Assembly (NCBI GenBank): GCA_963580285.1
Contig: OY757010.1
Span: forward strand, 62,642,406-62,706,405
Reading direction: 5' to 3'
Length of the DNA: 64,000 nucleotides
Origin: Lucinisca nassula
Taxonomy: Eukaryota > Mollusca > Bivalvia > Lucinida > Lucinidae
Each line of letters starts with the position of its first letter. Positions within the stretch are counted from its first letter, which is position 1. Below the pieces are notes generated by a model, which had not been told where the DNA came from, searched no databases, and saw nothing but the letters and a program-made list of their open reading frames with translations. Below are positions 1 to 11,244 of the stretch, piece by piece. The position numbers were made by a program, and so were the translations under genes.

Positions 1-474
1 AAAGTTACACAAAACGTCACCTATTTGGAAGCAAAGAAAATACAACAAAACAAACCAGAAAACACATTCGCAAAAGTTGTCCAATCCCTTGCCAGCAAAC
101 CTGAAACAAAAGAAACCTCCACGCAATTTAATGAAAAAGATTTCGAAATTAAACCCCATTCTAAAGTAATTACCTCTACTGTTAAACCAAAACCCACATC
201 ATCACAACCTACTACATCGTCACAACCTACATCGTCACAACCTACATCTACTCATCAGTCAAGACAAACTTCGCAGACCATTTCACAACCGAACACCCAT
301 TCTAGCAGATCTCACTCTCGGTCCACGTCAGGGACAGCGGATCAAAAAGACAAAGAAAAGCATAAAGGGTCAAACCCTAACAGTAAACGGGCGTCGACTG
401 ATCCAGTAAAACTGGCTAATCAGTACGGCGCCCTTGAGGACATGGAGTTGGATGTTGATCCCTCCACGTTCTAA
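1..474 (+). CDS. LINE ORF1 C-terminal part (gag-like RNA-binding protein), 5' partial
   Basis: Reading from base 1 in frame gives the C-terminal low-complexity part of ORF1, rich in Ser, Thr, Pro and Gln with SSQPT repeats, ending at a stop at 472-474. It matches the end of the ORF1 in copy 2 (59731-60234) with a few indels in the repeat tract. The CCHC zinc knuckles lie upstream, outside the window. Known role of the family: ORF1 protein binds the element RNA and forms the RNP used in target-primed reverse transcription. The frame is open here, but the ORF2 of the same copy is broken. Confidence 0.85.
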   Translation, partial: KVTQNVTYLEAKKIQQNKPENTFAKVVQSLASKPETKETSTQFNEKDFEIKPHSKVITSTVKPKPTSSQPTTSSQPTSSQPTSTHQSRQTSQTISQPNTHSSRSHSRSTSGTADQKDKEKHKGSNPNSKRASTDPVKLANQYGALEDMELDVDPSTF

Positions 475-533
475 AAGCATAATGAAAGATAAAAGGATTA
501 AATTCCTTGTTTTAATCTTCTCTCCATTTAATC

Positions 534-3500
534 ATGGATAAGAAGTCAATAATTCAATGGAATTGTCGAGGACTTAAAGCCAATTTTAACGAACTTTTAA
601 TTTTATCTACACTTTTTTCTCCTAATGTCATTTGTCTCCAAGAAACTTTTTTGAAAACCACAGATAATATTAATTTCAAAGGTTACTGTATGTACAATCA
701 TATCACAACGGATAATCAGAAGGCATCAGGAGGTACATCAATCCTGGTAAAATCTGACGTTCCTCATAGGAAAATAGATATAAACACTAATTTACAAGCT
801 GTTGCTGTAAACGTCACTTTATCCAAATCCATAACGATTTGTTCCGTCTACCTTCCACCACACTATAATTTTTCTAAACAAGAATTAGAAAATCTAACTA
901 TTCAATTACCTAGTCCTTATATATTAATAGACTTTAATAGTCACAGCAAATTATGGGGTTGCTCGGATACAAATGACAAAGGAGAAATCATAGAAAATTT
1001 TATTGCTGAAAATGATTTATGTTTATTTAATGATAAACAAGCAACGTACCTTCATTCTCCCACAAGAAATTATTTTGTTTTAGATCTTTCAATTTGCTCT
1101 CCTAATATTTATCTAGATTTTGATTGGTCTGTTGTGGACGATCTCCATGGGAGCGATCATTTTCCGATAGTAATTGAAGAAATTGAATCGACCCATGAGG
1201 ATCGTCACCCCAGATGGAATTTGAGTAAAGCAAATTGGGATAACTTTAACCAATTATGTAATGAAAAACTCGAACCTGAAATTTTTAAAACTGCAAATGA
1301 TATACAAGATTTTACTGACCAACTGATTGATATTGCTGAAAAATGTATTCCTAAATCCTCGACTTTTTCAAAAAGAAACAAACCTTGGTTTAATGACGAA
1401 GTCAAAAATTCAATCAATAAAAGAAAATCTGCATTACGAAAATTTAATAAACAACCAACAAAAGAAAATCTTATCCATGCCAAACATATGCGAGCTAAAG
1501 CTCGCAAAACAATAAAATCGGCTAAAAAGCATCTTGGTAGCAATATGTCTCCAACCTGAATACCAGAACTCCAACAGAGGAAAATATGGGACATGATCAC
1601 AAAAATTAGTGGCAAAAACAAATCAAATAAACATGTCCATATCAAATCAAACGGAAATATATGTTCAACGACTAAAGACATTTCCAATGCCTTGGGGAAA
1701 AATTTTCAGAAAACTCCTCTAGCTCAAATTATTCAGAAAGCTTCCAAAATATTAAACAAGAACAAGAGAAAAAGAATTTAAATTTCTCATCATTAAATCA
1801 CGAAAAATATAATTTACCTTTCACTACTAAAGAATTATTAGATGCTCTCCATAAATCTCATGATACTGATGTTGGTCCTGACGACATACACTATCAAATT
1901 TTAAAACATTTACCCAACAAGGCATTGGAAACATTATTAAACATTTTGAATGATATTTGGATCACTGGAAAGTTCCCTGAAAACTGGAGAAAAGCTACCA
2001 TTATTCCTATTCCGAAACCTAATAAAGATCATACTGAAGCCACTAATTACAGACCTATTGCTTTGACAAGTTGCCTATGTAAAACAATGGAGAGAATGAT
2101 TAATGATAGGCTGGTTTGGTTCTTAGAATCAAACCAGCTTATCACTAAATTTCAAGCTGGATTTAAAAAAAAACAGCTCTACTAACGATCATTTGATTCG
2201 CTTAGAATCATTTATACGTGATGCCTTTATTGAAAATGAACATGTCGTAGCTGTATTCTTTGACCTCGAAAAGGCCTATGATACGACTTGGAAATATGGC
2301 ATCATGAAAGATTTACACCTTGGGCCTTAAAGGCCGATTACCACTTTTTGTACAAAATTTCTTTTCCGATCGATTATTTAATGTTCGCATAGGAAATACA
2401 TTATCGGACACATTTGATCAAGAACAAGGTGTACCACAAGGTAGTATTTTATCACCAACCTTGTTCAGCATAAAAATTAATAACATAGTTAAATGTGTAA
2501 AGGACTCGGATTGTTCGCTTTTTGTTGACGATTTTGGAATCTTTTATCGATCAAAAAATATGGAAACCATTGAATTCAAACTACAAAGATGTTTGAATAA
2601 TATAGAAACTTGGGCAACAGAAAATGGTTTCAAATTTTCAAAAACAAAAACGCAGTGTGTTCATTTCTGCCAATTACGAAAGTTACATTTAGATCCTGTT
2701 CTAACTATATATGGCAGTCCAATTCCAGTCGTCACTGAAGCGAAGTTTTTGGGTCTTTTATTCGATAATAAATTGTCTTTTATTCCTCATATCAAAGCTT
2801 TGAAAGCTAAATGTTTAAAAGCTCTTGATATTCTTAAAGTCCTGTCCAGTTCCGACTGGGGAGGAGATCGCACTGTTCTTTTAAATCTTTATAGATCTTT
2901 AATTCGTTCCAAATTGGACTATGGCTCCATAGTCTATGGATCTGCTAGGAAATCTTATTTAAAATCTTTGGATACTATACATCATCAAGGTTTACGTCTA
3001 GCACTAGGTGCCTTTCGCACTTCACCCGTTGAAAGTCTTTATGCTGAATCGAATGAACCATCACTCTATGTAAGAAGAGACAAATTGTCTCTTCAATATG
3101 CTACTAAATTAGCCGCCAATCCACGAAATTCAGCATATGACACTGTTTTTAATCATAATTACGAAAGATTTTACAACAACAAACCATCGGCTATTAAACC
3201 GCTTGGCCTCAGAATCAAACCATTGTTGGAGGAGGCCAATATAATTATTAATAATATCCAATCTTTTTCTTTATCATCAAAAGAGCCATGGACGTTATAC
3301 GTTTCAAAGATTATTTTAGATTTAAATAAAAATAAGAAAACCGAAGTAGAAGCTCATATTTTTAAGAACGAATTTTTAGAAATCAAATCCAATTTTAAAC
3401 GTCACATTTCCATTTACACTGACGGTTCGAAGGAAGATGAGAAAGTTGCTTGTTCTGTCATTAGTCCGAAGTTCACGGATAGCATTAGACTACCCGATAA

Positions 3501-4218
3501 TAGCTCTATTTTTACCGCTGAAGCGAAAGCAATTGATATAGCACTCTATCATATACGAGATCAATCCGAAAAACAATTTATCATTTATTCCGATTCCCTT
3601 TCTGTATTAAAAGCTCTGAAAGACCAACAGCACAGGAACCCCTTGATTCAACAAATTTTACGAAAATATCACTATCTTTCTGTCTGCAAGGAGATTATAT
3701 TCTGCTGGCTTCCAAGTCATGTTAATATTCGTGGAAATGAATTGGCTGACTTGGAAGCCAAGTCGGCATTATCGTTAACTGTTACAAATTTAAAAATTCC
3801 TTTCTCTGATTTCAAATCAAACATCAATCAATATATAAAGAAAAAATGTCAATCTATTTGGGACAATGAAACTAATAATAAATTAAATAAAATTCAACCT
3901 AACTTTTACAGTAAATGCTCTTTTTTGAACTATAGCCGAAAAGATCAGACAAAAATTACGAGATGCCGTATTGGACACACAAGACTCACTCATTCCTACA
4001 TTTTAAAAAACGAACAAGCACCTTTCTGTATATCTTGTAACGAACCGTTCACAGTTAAACACTTTCTCATCTCATGTATTGAATTTAACCATATACGTTA
4101 TAAATATTTTAACATTACTACGATGAAAGATCTTTTTAATAATGTACCTTTTTACCAATTAATCAATTTTCTTAAAGAAATCGGTCTTTTTAACAAACTG
4201 TCATTAATAAAATTTTAA
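534..4218 (+). pseudogene. LINE ORF2 (endonuclease-RT-RNase H), frameshifted pseudogene
   Basis: The first frame (534-1559) encodes the APE-type endonuclease domain and retains the Asn, Gln-Glu and SDH motifs, but the GDFN motif is reduced to IDFN by loss of one codon. The first frameshift comes from an A-run one base shorter than in copy 2 near 1526-1530. The second is a shortened A-run near 1710, the third a lengthened A-run near 2165, and the fourth a 2-base loss near 2318. RT motif A falls in the broken stretch near 2250-2300. Motif B (QGVPQGS), motif C (FVDD) and the RNase H segment with YTDGS, YSDS and WLPSH lie in the last open frame (2320-4218). The C-terminal Cys/His segment is present. 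It is therefore an inactive relic of a once full-length element. Confidence 0.93.
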
Positions 4219-4322
4219 TTGTTTAATCTTGCACAATTTTATGTATAATATATAACTGTTTTAGACGCTATATGCCCTGTTAGGGTTGAGCGACTTTAAA
4301 TAAATCATCCATCCATCCATCA

Positions 4323-4435
4323 ATCTTTCTACCCCCAGGGCCCACCTTTGGGAAAGTTGAAAAGTGGACCACTTTTCAACAGATCCAAATGTATTCTTAT
4401 AAATATAGGTATTTCACTGTTCTATTTCAGTATAT
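4323..4435. repeat. Family E fragment (TACAGTG-type MITE relative)
   Basis: The stretch holds the self-complementary AAAGTGGACCACTTT core and an end resembling ATAGGTATTTCACTGT, similar to the ends of the complete family E copy at 48622-48829. It directly follows the LINE tail, so the LINE may have inserted into or beside it. Confidence 0.5.
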
Positions 4436-4740
4436 GTTTGGCAGTTTGATTGACAAAGAACCCGAGGCGTCATTGTCTAACAAAGATAATAACTTGCAAA
4501 CCGGGGACCAGATAATTTCAGCGGACCAAACGGTAATGCCATTTTAAGTTGAATGACAAAATATTTAAGTAAAGGAGCTCTTGAAGCTTTCAACGGTGTT
4601 TAGTTTAAATCCATGTCACCCGGGAATTTGGTTTTATAGCCTTGTCAAGAATACAATGACATTCCTCTATCCAGACCACCTAAAGTTAAGACAACTTCTT
4701 ATTTTTGAATCATATTTAAAACCTTTAAGTTCGTCCTTAT
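4436..4740. other. No gene recognised
   Basis: AT-rich sequence with only a 61-codon open frame that has no recognisable motif. I see nothing supportable here. Confidence 0.5.
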
Positions 4741-4754
4741 TTGTATTTCTACAT

Positions 4755-4852
4755 CCACTGTCCTAAAGTAAGATACCACCTTTGGCACTGTTCAAAGGTC
4801 TTAAAGGCCACTCTTGAACAGTCCAAAATGTGGTCTTAATATATGGATAGTT
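4755..4852. repeat. Family E fragment
   Basis: Contains CACCTTTGGCACTGTTCAAA, a short self-complementary core and GTGGTCTTAATATATGG, which correspond to the right half of family E at 31800-31926. Confidence 0.6.
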
Positions 4853-5340
4853 GGCAAGGAGCTCTTCAGTAAAAAGAAACAAAGAACGGTTATCTTTCCC
4901 GCCATCTTTCTCATATCGTGGAGGTTAATGCTTCAGTTCAGATTTTGAAGCAAAATGTGGCGATTTTGTTTATCGCCAATCGTCAGAAATTCAATGAAAT
5001 GCACGGAACAGTAATATAAAGTAAGTCTTTGTAAGAAGTTTACGACAGATTTAAAACATTTCTTGTGCACATTTGGTAAGATCATACAGCAGAATACCTT
5101 TGATTTCTCCCCCGAAAATGCCGGAACTCAGCGGAAGTGACGCCACACCGACTGTCCTTATAGGAGTTTTGCTTTATTTGACTTGACCTGGTCGTTCATC
5201 TAGGATCTAAGGGTGGGAAGAGTGAAATAGCCAGAGAAAGACTTACTCTTACAAAATTTCTTATCAGGTTAACAGACTTAAGTATCTTTGGGCATTCTTT
5301 CATATATCCAAATCTGACATTTTTTCTTATCATTACGAAA
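4853..5340. other. No gene recognised
   Basis: A mixed-composition stretch with no open frame over 60 codons and no repeat family seen elsewhere in the window. It lies upstream of the first recognised host exon, so it could hold promoter or 5' exon sequence of that gene, but nothing in it shows that. Confidence 0.4.
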
Positions 5341-5661
5341 CATCACGAAAACATGCTTATATAATTTTTACCCCCTTGAACCCCACTGTTATGTAGTACA
5401 TGTAAAAGGGTGAAGCTTACTTTTCTAATTTATGCGCTAAAATAAAGATTGTGGGTACTCGTTAGAACCGCCTCAATGAGGTGGTTCTAACGAGCACCCA
5501 CAATCTATATTTCGAGCAGAAAAACGAAACAATTAAATATATATCAATATCACAATGTACACGTAACATTACAATTTATTATCACAATGTTTCCTCTTAA
5601 AATTCTAATTTTTGCGGCGATAAAGGTTACAATGTATTTGTATAGGCGTGTTTTCGTAATG
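5341..5661 (-). mobile_element. MITE family A, near-complete copy
   Basis: Begins CATCACGAAAACATGC and ends GGCGTGTTTTCGTAATG, the two imperfect terminal inverted repeats of the family. The centre is a long hairpin around GGGTACTCGTTAGAACCGCC and its complement. The CCCC-type side hairpin is near the left end. Strand is arbitrary: - denotes the CATCACG end at the left. Confidence 0.85.
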
Positions 5662-5803
5662 AACACGCCTATACAAGTACATGGTAAATGTTACCGCCGA
5701 AAAAAAAAAAAAAAAAAAGAAAATTTAAGATGAAAAATTGTAACACTTTTTTTATTATTTCTGCTCAATATATAGATTGTGGGTACTCTTTAGCACCGCT
5801 ATG
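5662..5803 (+). mobile_element. MITE family A, partial copy abutting the previous one
   Basis: Starts within the CATTACG-type end (AACACGCCTATACAAGTACA) and stops at the central hairpin. A run of about 18 A interrupts it. The rest is replaced by family C. Confidence 0.75.
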
Positions 5804-5804
5804 T

Positions 5805-6093
5805 AGAGTAGAAGTAAAACAAAGATCAGGAATCGATACAATTAACTTACTCCACCCATCAAATACACCAAAGGGAAAGAAACACAAATATGAAGCGACC
5901 CGACCATAATGGAAACGTAAACAAAGGAAGGCCATAAGGACAGTTACTTTCCCACAAAATGGCCAAATGGCCATCCAAAATAAAAAGACACAAAGACACA
6001 AGTGATACACACAGTAAGTAACAAACAACAACATAAATAAACCGCCACAGAAGAACCGCCTTGGAACGGTCAGTGGAAAGAATTCCACTGGAG

Positions 6094-6124
<31 letters not shown>

Positions 6125-6340
6125 TGCTTAAACCGATTTTACATGGCCATGATCCTCGCCCTTACCTCTGTCGCGGTATACACTAATTTTGTTTAGTCCG
6201 CATGAAGGCTTCCTAACTCATCAGTGTAACATCTCCGACATCATACAAATAAAAAAAACTACAGAAATGAAACAAGGTTGAGGACTCGACAGCATACAAC
6301 AACATAATTGCTAGAGCAAAAGAAAACCATCAGTTAAACC
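5805..6340 (-). repeat. Dispersed repeat family C, - orientation
   Basis: Reverse complement matches the + copies at 18335-18715, 26480-27015 and 34330-35035. Shared landmarks include GATCAGGAATCGATACAATT, CCCACAAAATGGCCAAATGG, CCGCCTTGGAACGGTCAGTG and a poly-G/C run (6107-6123). Ends vary between copies on one side but are constant near the ACTTCTAC end, as expected of a 5'-truncating retroposon. No coding capacity recognised. Confidence 0.75.
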
Positions 6341-6404
6341 CCTGTTAACTATATAAAAGTAGGGTATCAAGGGGGTCAGAATTATGTAGGCGTGTTATCG
6401 TGAT
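6341..6404 (+). mobile_element. MITE family A, right-end fragment
   Basis: Holds the side hairpin remnant followed by GTAGGCGTGTTATCGTGATG, the CATCACG-type end of the family. Confidence 0.65.
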
Positions 6405-6466
6405 GTAATACGCTTGACATAAGTTGTGGATATTCGTCAAAATCCACTCATTGCGGCGGTTCTAAA

Positions 6467-6928
6467 CATTACGAAAACATGCCTATACAAATACATTGTA
6501 ACCTTTATCGCTGAAAAAATGAAAATATTAAGATGAAAAATTGCAATTTTTTCTTATTTCAGCTCTAAAATATAGATTGTGGGTACTCGTTAGAACCCCC
6601 AGGAGATGACGTCTATAAGCCACAAGGCTTACTGTCAGATCCTTTAGCCACATCGTACCAATGTATGTGTATTGTAAATGTATCAAAGATCGAAATAAAA
6701 TATTGTTTAAACCAACCGCCTCCTCGGTTTTTCTTACTGCTCCGTTAAAATATAGATTGTGGTTACTCGTTATAACCGCCTCGATGAGGCGGTTCTAACG
6801 AGTACCCAAAATCTATATTTTAGAGTAGAAATAAAGAAAATAAGGTTTACCCCTGCAAACCCCCCAGCTTTATTATATAAAAGTGGGGTTCGAGGGGGTC
6901 AAAATTGTATAGGCGTGTTTTCGTGATG
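6467..6928 (+). mobile_element. MITE family A, interrupted near its centre
   Basis: CATTACGAAAACATGCC opens the copy and GGCGTGTTTTCGTGATG closes it. At the first arm of the central hairpin about 120 bp of unrelated DNA (6597-6716) intervenes, ending AATAAAATATTGTTTAAACC, after which a second complete central hairpin and the right half follow. It may be an insertion or two recombined copies. Confidence 0.75.
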
Positions 6929-7180
6929 GAATGCCCATAATCTACATAAATGAGGAAAATAAGAAAATTATACATAGTTTTACGTGCACCAGTTCTCTCT
7001 GGATACATAGTGTTATTTTTACCGACTTGTTAACGTGATATCCGGTTTAATTTGTTGTCCTGTCAAAGCCGCCACCCCTTCCGAGAAGGGCCTCGGGGTA
7101 TATGGTTAAAGCACTGACAGCACTGATGTGTAACTTACTAAGTCCGGGAAAATGATTCTGAATGGAGACTTAGACTGTTT
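6929..7180. other. No feature recognised
   Basis: No gene or repeat seen. A few short self-complementary words only. Confidence 0.4.
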
Positions 7181-7183
7181 CGT

Positions 7184-7440
7184 ATAATCCTTAACCTATA
7201 TCTGACAATGGAATCTTCCATCTAATACGTTTGGAATATTCCATTTCCAATTATAGGGGATGTCAGGTTTGTTTTGTTTGTGGTAAGCTTTACAAAACTG
7301 TACGCTCTTGTAGCAAACAGTGCAGGACCAGATCAGACGCCGCGTACTGCGGTGTCTGATCTGGGTCTACACTGTACACGAACGTCCCCAAAAGGAACGC
7401 TATGTATATATCCGTTAACTGCATGAAATGTAAGTGTAAC
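7184..7440 (+). repeat. Repeat family D with hairpin core
   Basis: Shares about 250 bp with 17453-17690: TGACAATGGAATCTTCCA, TTCCATTTCCAATTATAGGG, then a hairpin built from CCAGATCAGACGCCGCG and its complement, then a CGTCCCC-AAAAGG motif. Shorter relics of the same hairpin lie near 11310, 28470, 30710 and 39950. Confidence 0.75.
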
Positions 7441-7782
7441 CAGTTAACTGTAGACCCTGATAAGAAGCCGTGTTCTGCTCATGGTCAGTTCACATGAAAT
7501 TTATGAAACTCGCCAGAGGCTCCTTACACCAATTTCTTTGAAACGACAGAGGCACGTTTCATAAATTTCGACGAAATGACCACTCGTGTAAGATTCCCTG
7601 TATGACACATGATTGAAATATGTATGGACGAAGCAGATGACGGAAAACCAGAGTCGCATAAACCACACTTTCCAAAAATGACATATAAGAACATGAATTC
7701 ATCCACATTAACGACCGCAAAATACACATCTTATACATGTTATAGAAGTTATTGTACATAGTTACAGAAGAAATTTGATGGA

Positions 7783-8071
7783 TTGATTTAAGGTTTAACG
7801 TCCCCGTCAACACTGTATAGGTCATTTTGGAGACGTTGCTTCCAATTTTGTGGGACTTTTACCCGACATTGAGATGAAATGACATCTCAAGCCCTGTCGC
7901 CCAATGAAACAAACACGGTTTACAAACATGGACGGTCCGACTCTCACCGCTTTGCCTGGGCAGGCTTAGATCCTTTAAGCGGTTTACTAGTATACTCGTG
8001 TGCGGTCGGTTTCAGCTCTGCGTGGAAGCATCATGCAGCCCATCTATTTCTTCAAGCCCCGATGGGCGGGG
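7783..8071 (-). mobile_element. SINE-like family B copy
   Basis: Read on the - strand it runs from the GGGGCTTGAAGAAAT head to the GACGTTAAACCT...AAATC tail. Near full length compared with the 309-bp copy at 54951-55259, whose target-site duplication defines the ends. Lies 350 bp upstream of a host exon. Confidence 0.8.
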
Positions 8072-8164
8072 ACCGAAAACCACGAATGAATGATACAGGT
8101 TTTTACATAAGGTTGTCATTTTACATTTGTGATGCGAGCCTTCGACGAGTTTACAAGGGTATAC

Positions 8165-8330
8165 TTTTTCATTATTTCTGCTCAAAAGCGTAGATTGTGG
8201 GTACTCGTTAGAAGCGCCTCACCGAGGCGGTTCTAACTTATGTATTGAGCAGACATATGAAAGCATCAGAACTTTTTGTCTGAAAATTTTCATTTTTTTG
8301 TGGAACAGTTTTCAATAGCCATTCTATTGA
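8165..8330 (+). mobile_element. MITE family A, partial copy
   Basis: Central hairpin (GTGGGTACTCGTTAGAAGCG and its complement) plus one side ending near AGTTTTCAATAGCC. Both termini are missing. Confidence 0.65.
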
Positions 8331-8423
8331 TAACCCTCTTGGGCAACACTCTGACCATGAATAGGTATGCTTTCGTAATGACTTTTACGTGGACTTTTAA
8401 TATGAGGTTGTTTTACTTTTCAG

Positions 8424-8520
8424 GGAAACCCAGAGGCAGTAGACGTTCGCAAACTTGCTGATACTCAAACCATGCTCTGGCCAGATAAGTTTATACCTTA
8501 TGAGATATTTATTAATTTCT
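8424..8520 (+). CDS. Astacin-family metalloprotease, exon at the propeptide/mature boundary
   Basis: Acceptor TTTTACTTTTCAG and donor GTAAGC flank 97 nt that read in phase 0 to GNPEAVDVRKL, then TMLWPDKFIPYEIFINF, ending one base into a codon. LWPD followed by IPYEI is the characteristic start of the mature astacin catalytic domain, which in known enzymes becomes exposed when the propeptide is removed. The next exon completes the split codon as Ser. Upstream exons for signal peptide and propeptide were not found between 4323 and 8423. Known role of the family: secreted zinc endopeptidases in hatching, matrix processing and digestion. Which of these applies here cannot be read from the sequence. 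Confidence 0.85.
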
Positions 8521-9206
8521 GTAAGCTTCAGTCTACTCAAAGCAATGAAGTGTATGTAAATTGAAATGACGATAACTGCCGTATGACATAATGCATTTTT
8601 CTTGTCTCCAAAATAGTACTTTTTCTGATGAAAAATCGAAATTTTTCTGTGTACAAGTTGCTTTTGGCAAGTATTAATAGTGGGTTGAGATTTGTAACTA
8701 TAAGGTTTACCTGGTCAAAACTTACCCCTCAAAGTATTCGACTTGGAACTGTATGCACTTTTCCAGTCGTTTTATCCAGACAGAAAATTAATTTTTGAAG
8801 TCCTTTTGGGGAATACCGTTTATAAACTGGAAAAACGCACTACCCAAGGCATTAGTTTCTAACACGATTCTAACACGATTGTAACACGCTGCAAATCGGC
8901 AATAATGTTGTTGTTCCCTTCAAATTCTCACAGCCTTTCGCCATTTAGAAGAAATCCCGCAAAAAATATTGACTGTATCGCACACATTTATGAGCTTGTG
9001 TGATGTTTTTGATGCGAGAAAATAACGTTTCACCGTTTAACGTCAAGGAATCGACAAGTGACGTCATCAAACGGTGGCTTTAATGAAGCCACTTATGACG
9101 CTTTTTCGATCGACTGTTGATTTGTTGCATAATAAAACAGTTCCTTTCCATTGCCCATATAGGCGCGCTGTTTCAGAATTATCATTCGCGACCAGCCACT
9201 GCAGAA
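8521..9206. other. Intron sequence, nothing recognised
   Basis: Mostly AT-rich single-copy-looking sequence. Near 8580-8650 there is weak similarity to the variant family A copies at 14608 and 15376 (ATAGTGCATTTT, TCTCCAAAAT). A short imperfect palindrome lies at 9075-9100. Confidence 0.45.
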
Positions 9207-9485
9207 CATAACGCAAACACGCCTATACAAATACATTGCCATTTTTATCGCCGAAATAATTAAAATTTTATGATGAAATATTGTGATATTTTTCTTATTT
9301 CTGCTCGAAATATAGATTGTGGGCACTCGTTAGAACCGCCTCATCGAGGCGGTTCTAACAAGTACTCACAATCTATATTTTCGAGCAGAAATAAGAAACA
9401 TAAGGTATACCCCGGAAACCCCAGTTTTACAATATAAAAGTGGGGTTTAAGGGGGTAAAAATTATATAGGCGTGTTTTCGTGATG
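9207..9485 (+). mobile_element. MITE family A, complete copy
   Basis: CATAACGCAAACACGCC at the left, GGCGTGTTTTCGTGATG at the right, central hairpin around 9320-9375, side hairpin CCCCAGTTTTAC/AAAGTGGGG at 9418-9445. Located in the intron between the first two recognised host exons. Confidence 0.88.
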
Positions 9486-9639
9486 AATTGTATGTGCCGC
9501 TGCTGTTCGTTCAATAAAAACAAACTCGATTGGGTCAGCGAGATGCCATACTAATTTAGAAAACACACCTTCAGGTAAATTATTTTGCTGCCCTTTAACC
9601 ACTCTTTTATATGATAAAAATTTGAGACTACATGGGTAT

Positions 9640-9804
9640 ATTTTATGTTTCCTATTTCTGCTTAAAACATAGGTAACAGTACACTGGCACAGTCTATCGT
9701 TCGAGCAGAAATAATAATAATAAAAAGTTATTAGTTTGTATCTGAAAATTGTCATTTTTGGTTGGTAAAACTCAATATGTTTGAATATGCGTGTTTTCGT
9801 AATG
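9640..9804 (-). mobile_element. MITE family A, degenerate partial copy
   Basis: Contains TATTTCTGCT, GAGCAGAAATAA and the terminal ATGCGTGTTTTCGTAATG. The central hairpin has decayed. Confidence 0.6.
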
Positions 9805-9934
9805 GGTCATTTGGAGGTCCGGACTCCATCACCTATTTTTAGTCAGTTCACACAGCGAACAGTTGTCATTTACTGGACAAAAAAGCATTGCACTTGGTTA
9901 ACTGGGTGGTAAAGGAAGGAAAGATATTTGGGTA

Positions 9935-10176
9935 CATTACGAAAACACGCCTATGCAAATATAGTGTTTTTTTCCGCCAAAAAATAATATATTTATAATA
10001 AAATGAAAACTTGCGATATTTGTCTTTTTCTGCTCAAAACATAGATTACGAGTACCCACAATCTATGTTTTAGAGCAGAAATAAGAAAAATAAGGTTTAC
10101 CCCTGTAAACCCCAGTTTTACTGTATAAAAGTGGGGTTAAAGGGGGTCAAAATTATATAGGCATGTTTTCGTGATG
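9935..10176 (+). mobile_element. MITE family A, short complete copy
   Basis: Both ends are present (CATTACGAAAACACGCC and GGCATGTTTTCGTGATG), but the central hairpin has collapsed to one arm set (GAGTACCCACAATCTATG), giving 242 bp instead of about 280-320. Confidence 0.85.
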
Positions 10177-10372
10177 AAACCGAACGCAGTGTCTTAACGA
10201 CAACTGCGTTATCCAAGCAAACAAACAAACAAAATACAGTTTCCCCTGTAGATGAGTCTTTATCCCATGAACATACCAGCCTCAAGTTTAAGCTTTGTCT
10301 TGACTTCTGGTAAATAAATAAGTAAAACTATAAATAAATAAATAAATAAATGTAATTATTTCTTTTGTTTAG

Positions 10373-10520
10373 CATCTACAGCCAAAGAACAGATAAAAGC
10401 AGGGATACATCGATGGCAGTCAGTCACGTGTCTGAAGTTTATACCCAAAGGGGAACTTACAGAAGACGAGTCAAAAAAGCTGGGTCATAGTAATTACTTA
10501 TACATCATCAATGGTCCAGG
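10373..10520 (+). CDS. Astacin-family metalloprotease, N-terminal catalytic exon
   Basis: The acceptor TTTTGTTTAG follows an (AAAT)n run and the donor is GTAAGT. The 148 nt enter one base into a codon and leave two bases into one. The translation includes AKEQIKAGIHRWQSVTCLKF and ends YLYIINGPG. In astacins this region is the helix with an I..A...W pattern, the first conserved Cys in TC[IL]+F, and the Y-I strand. Joining to 8520 restores a Ser codon. The next exon found (23553) does not match its phase, so an intermediate exon is missing. A 685-bp foldback element begins 40 bp after the donor. Confidence 0.88.
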
Positions 10521-10559
10521 GTAAGTCCAACTTAGCTCTTTATATCCAAATCGTACTAC

Positions 10560-11244
10560 GGAACCCGGGAAGGGACATGAATTTTTATTTTTATTATGTT
10601 GTGCGAACAAGATAATATCTTGAGCAGACAAGATATTATCTTGTTCGGACAACATATTATCTTGTGCGGACAAGATATTATCTTGTGCGGACAAGATATT
10701 ATCTTGTTCGCACAACATATTATCTTGTGCGAACAAGATAATATCTTGTGCGAACAAGATAATATCTTGTCCGCACAAGATAATATCTTGTCCGCACAAC
10801 ATATTATCTTGTTTGCACAACATAGATCTTGGGAAGTTGTGCGAACAAGATATTATCTTGTGCGGACAAGATATTATCTTGTTCGAACAACATATTATCT
10901 TGTGCGCACAAGATATTATCTTGTGCGGACAAGATAATATCTTGTGCACACAAGATAATAAGTTGTGCGAACAAGATAATATCTTGTCTGCATAAGATCT
11001 ATGTTGTGCAGACAAGATATTATCTTGTGCGGACAAGATAACATCTTGTTCGCACAACTTAATATCTTGTGCAGACAAGATAATATCTTGTCTGCACAAG
11101 ATAATATCTTGTCCGCACAAGTTAATATCTTGTGCCCACAAGATAATATGTTGTCCGAACAAGATAATATCTTGTCCGCACAAGATATTATCTTGTGTGC
11201 ACAACTTATAAAATAAAAAAAAATCATGTCCCTTCCCGGGTTCC
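10560..11244. mobile_element. Foldback element filled with a 21-bp palindromic satellite
   Basis: Perfect 21-bp terminal inverted repeats (the first 20 bases are GGAACCCGGGAAGGGACATG at 10560, mirrored ending at 11244) are flanked by GTACTA on both sides (10553-10558 and 11245-11250), a likely target-site duplication. Inside are roughly 27 tandem units of about 21 bp, each containing the near-palindrome ACAAGATATTATCTTGT or its reverse with GCGGAC/GTCCGC linkers, in mixed orientation. The 21-bp period keeps most frames open as heptapeptide repeats, which I take to be an artefact and not coding. Confidence 0.85.

Larger units (their letters stand above)
1..4322 (+). mobile_element. LINE (non-LTR retrotransposon) copy 1, 5'-cut by window, decayed
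   Basis: The order is ORF1 tail, a 59-bp spacer, ORF2 (endonuclease, reverse transcriptase, RNase H), a short 3' UTR and an (ATCC)n-like 3' tail near 4300-4320. Base 1 aligns with base 59731 of the second copy near the right end, and both are on the + strand. EN-RT-RNase H order with a CCHC gag-like ORF1 is typical of I-superfamily LINEs (I, Nimb and relatives); the clade name is inference. At least four frameshifts in ORF2 make this copy non-coding for a full protein. No target-site duplication can be tested because the 5' end is outside the window. Confidence 0.93.

Noticed and set aside
8615..8660. Hammerhead-like word CTGATGAAAAATCGAAA
   Set aside because: No complementary stem I around it and no plausible stem II. 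It belongs to a decayed family A copy.
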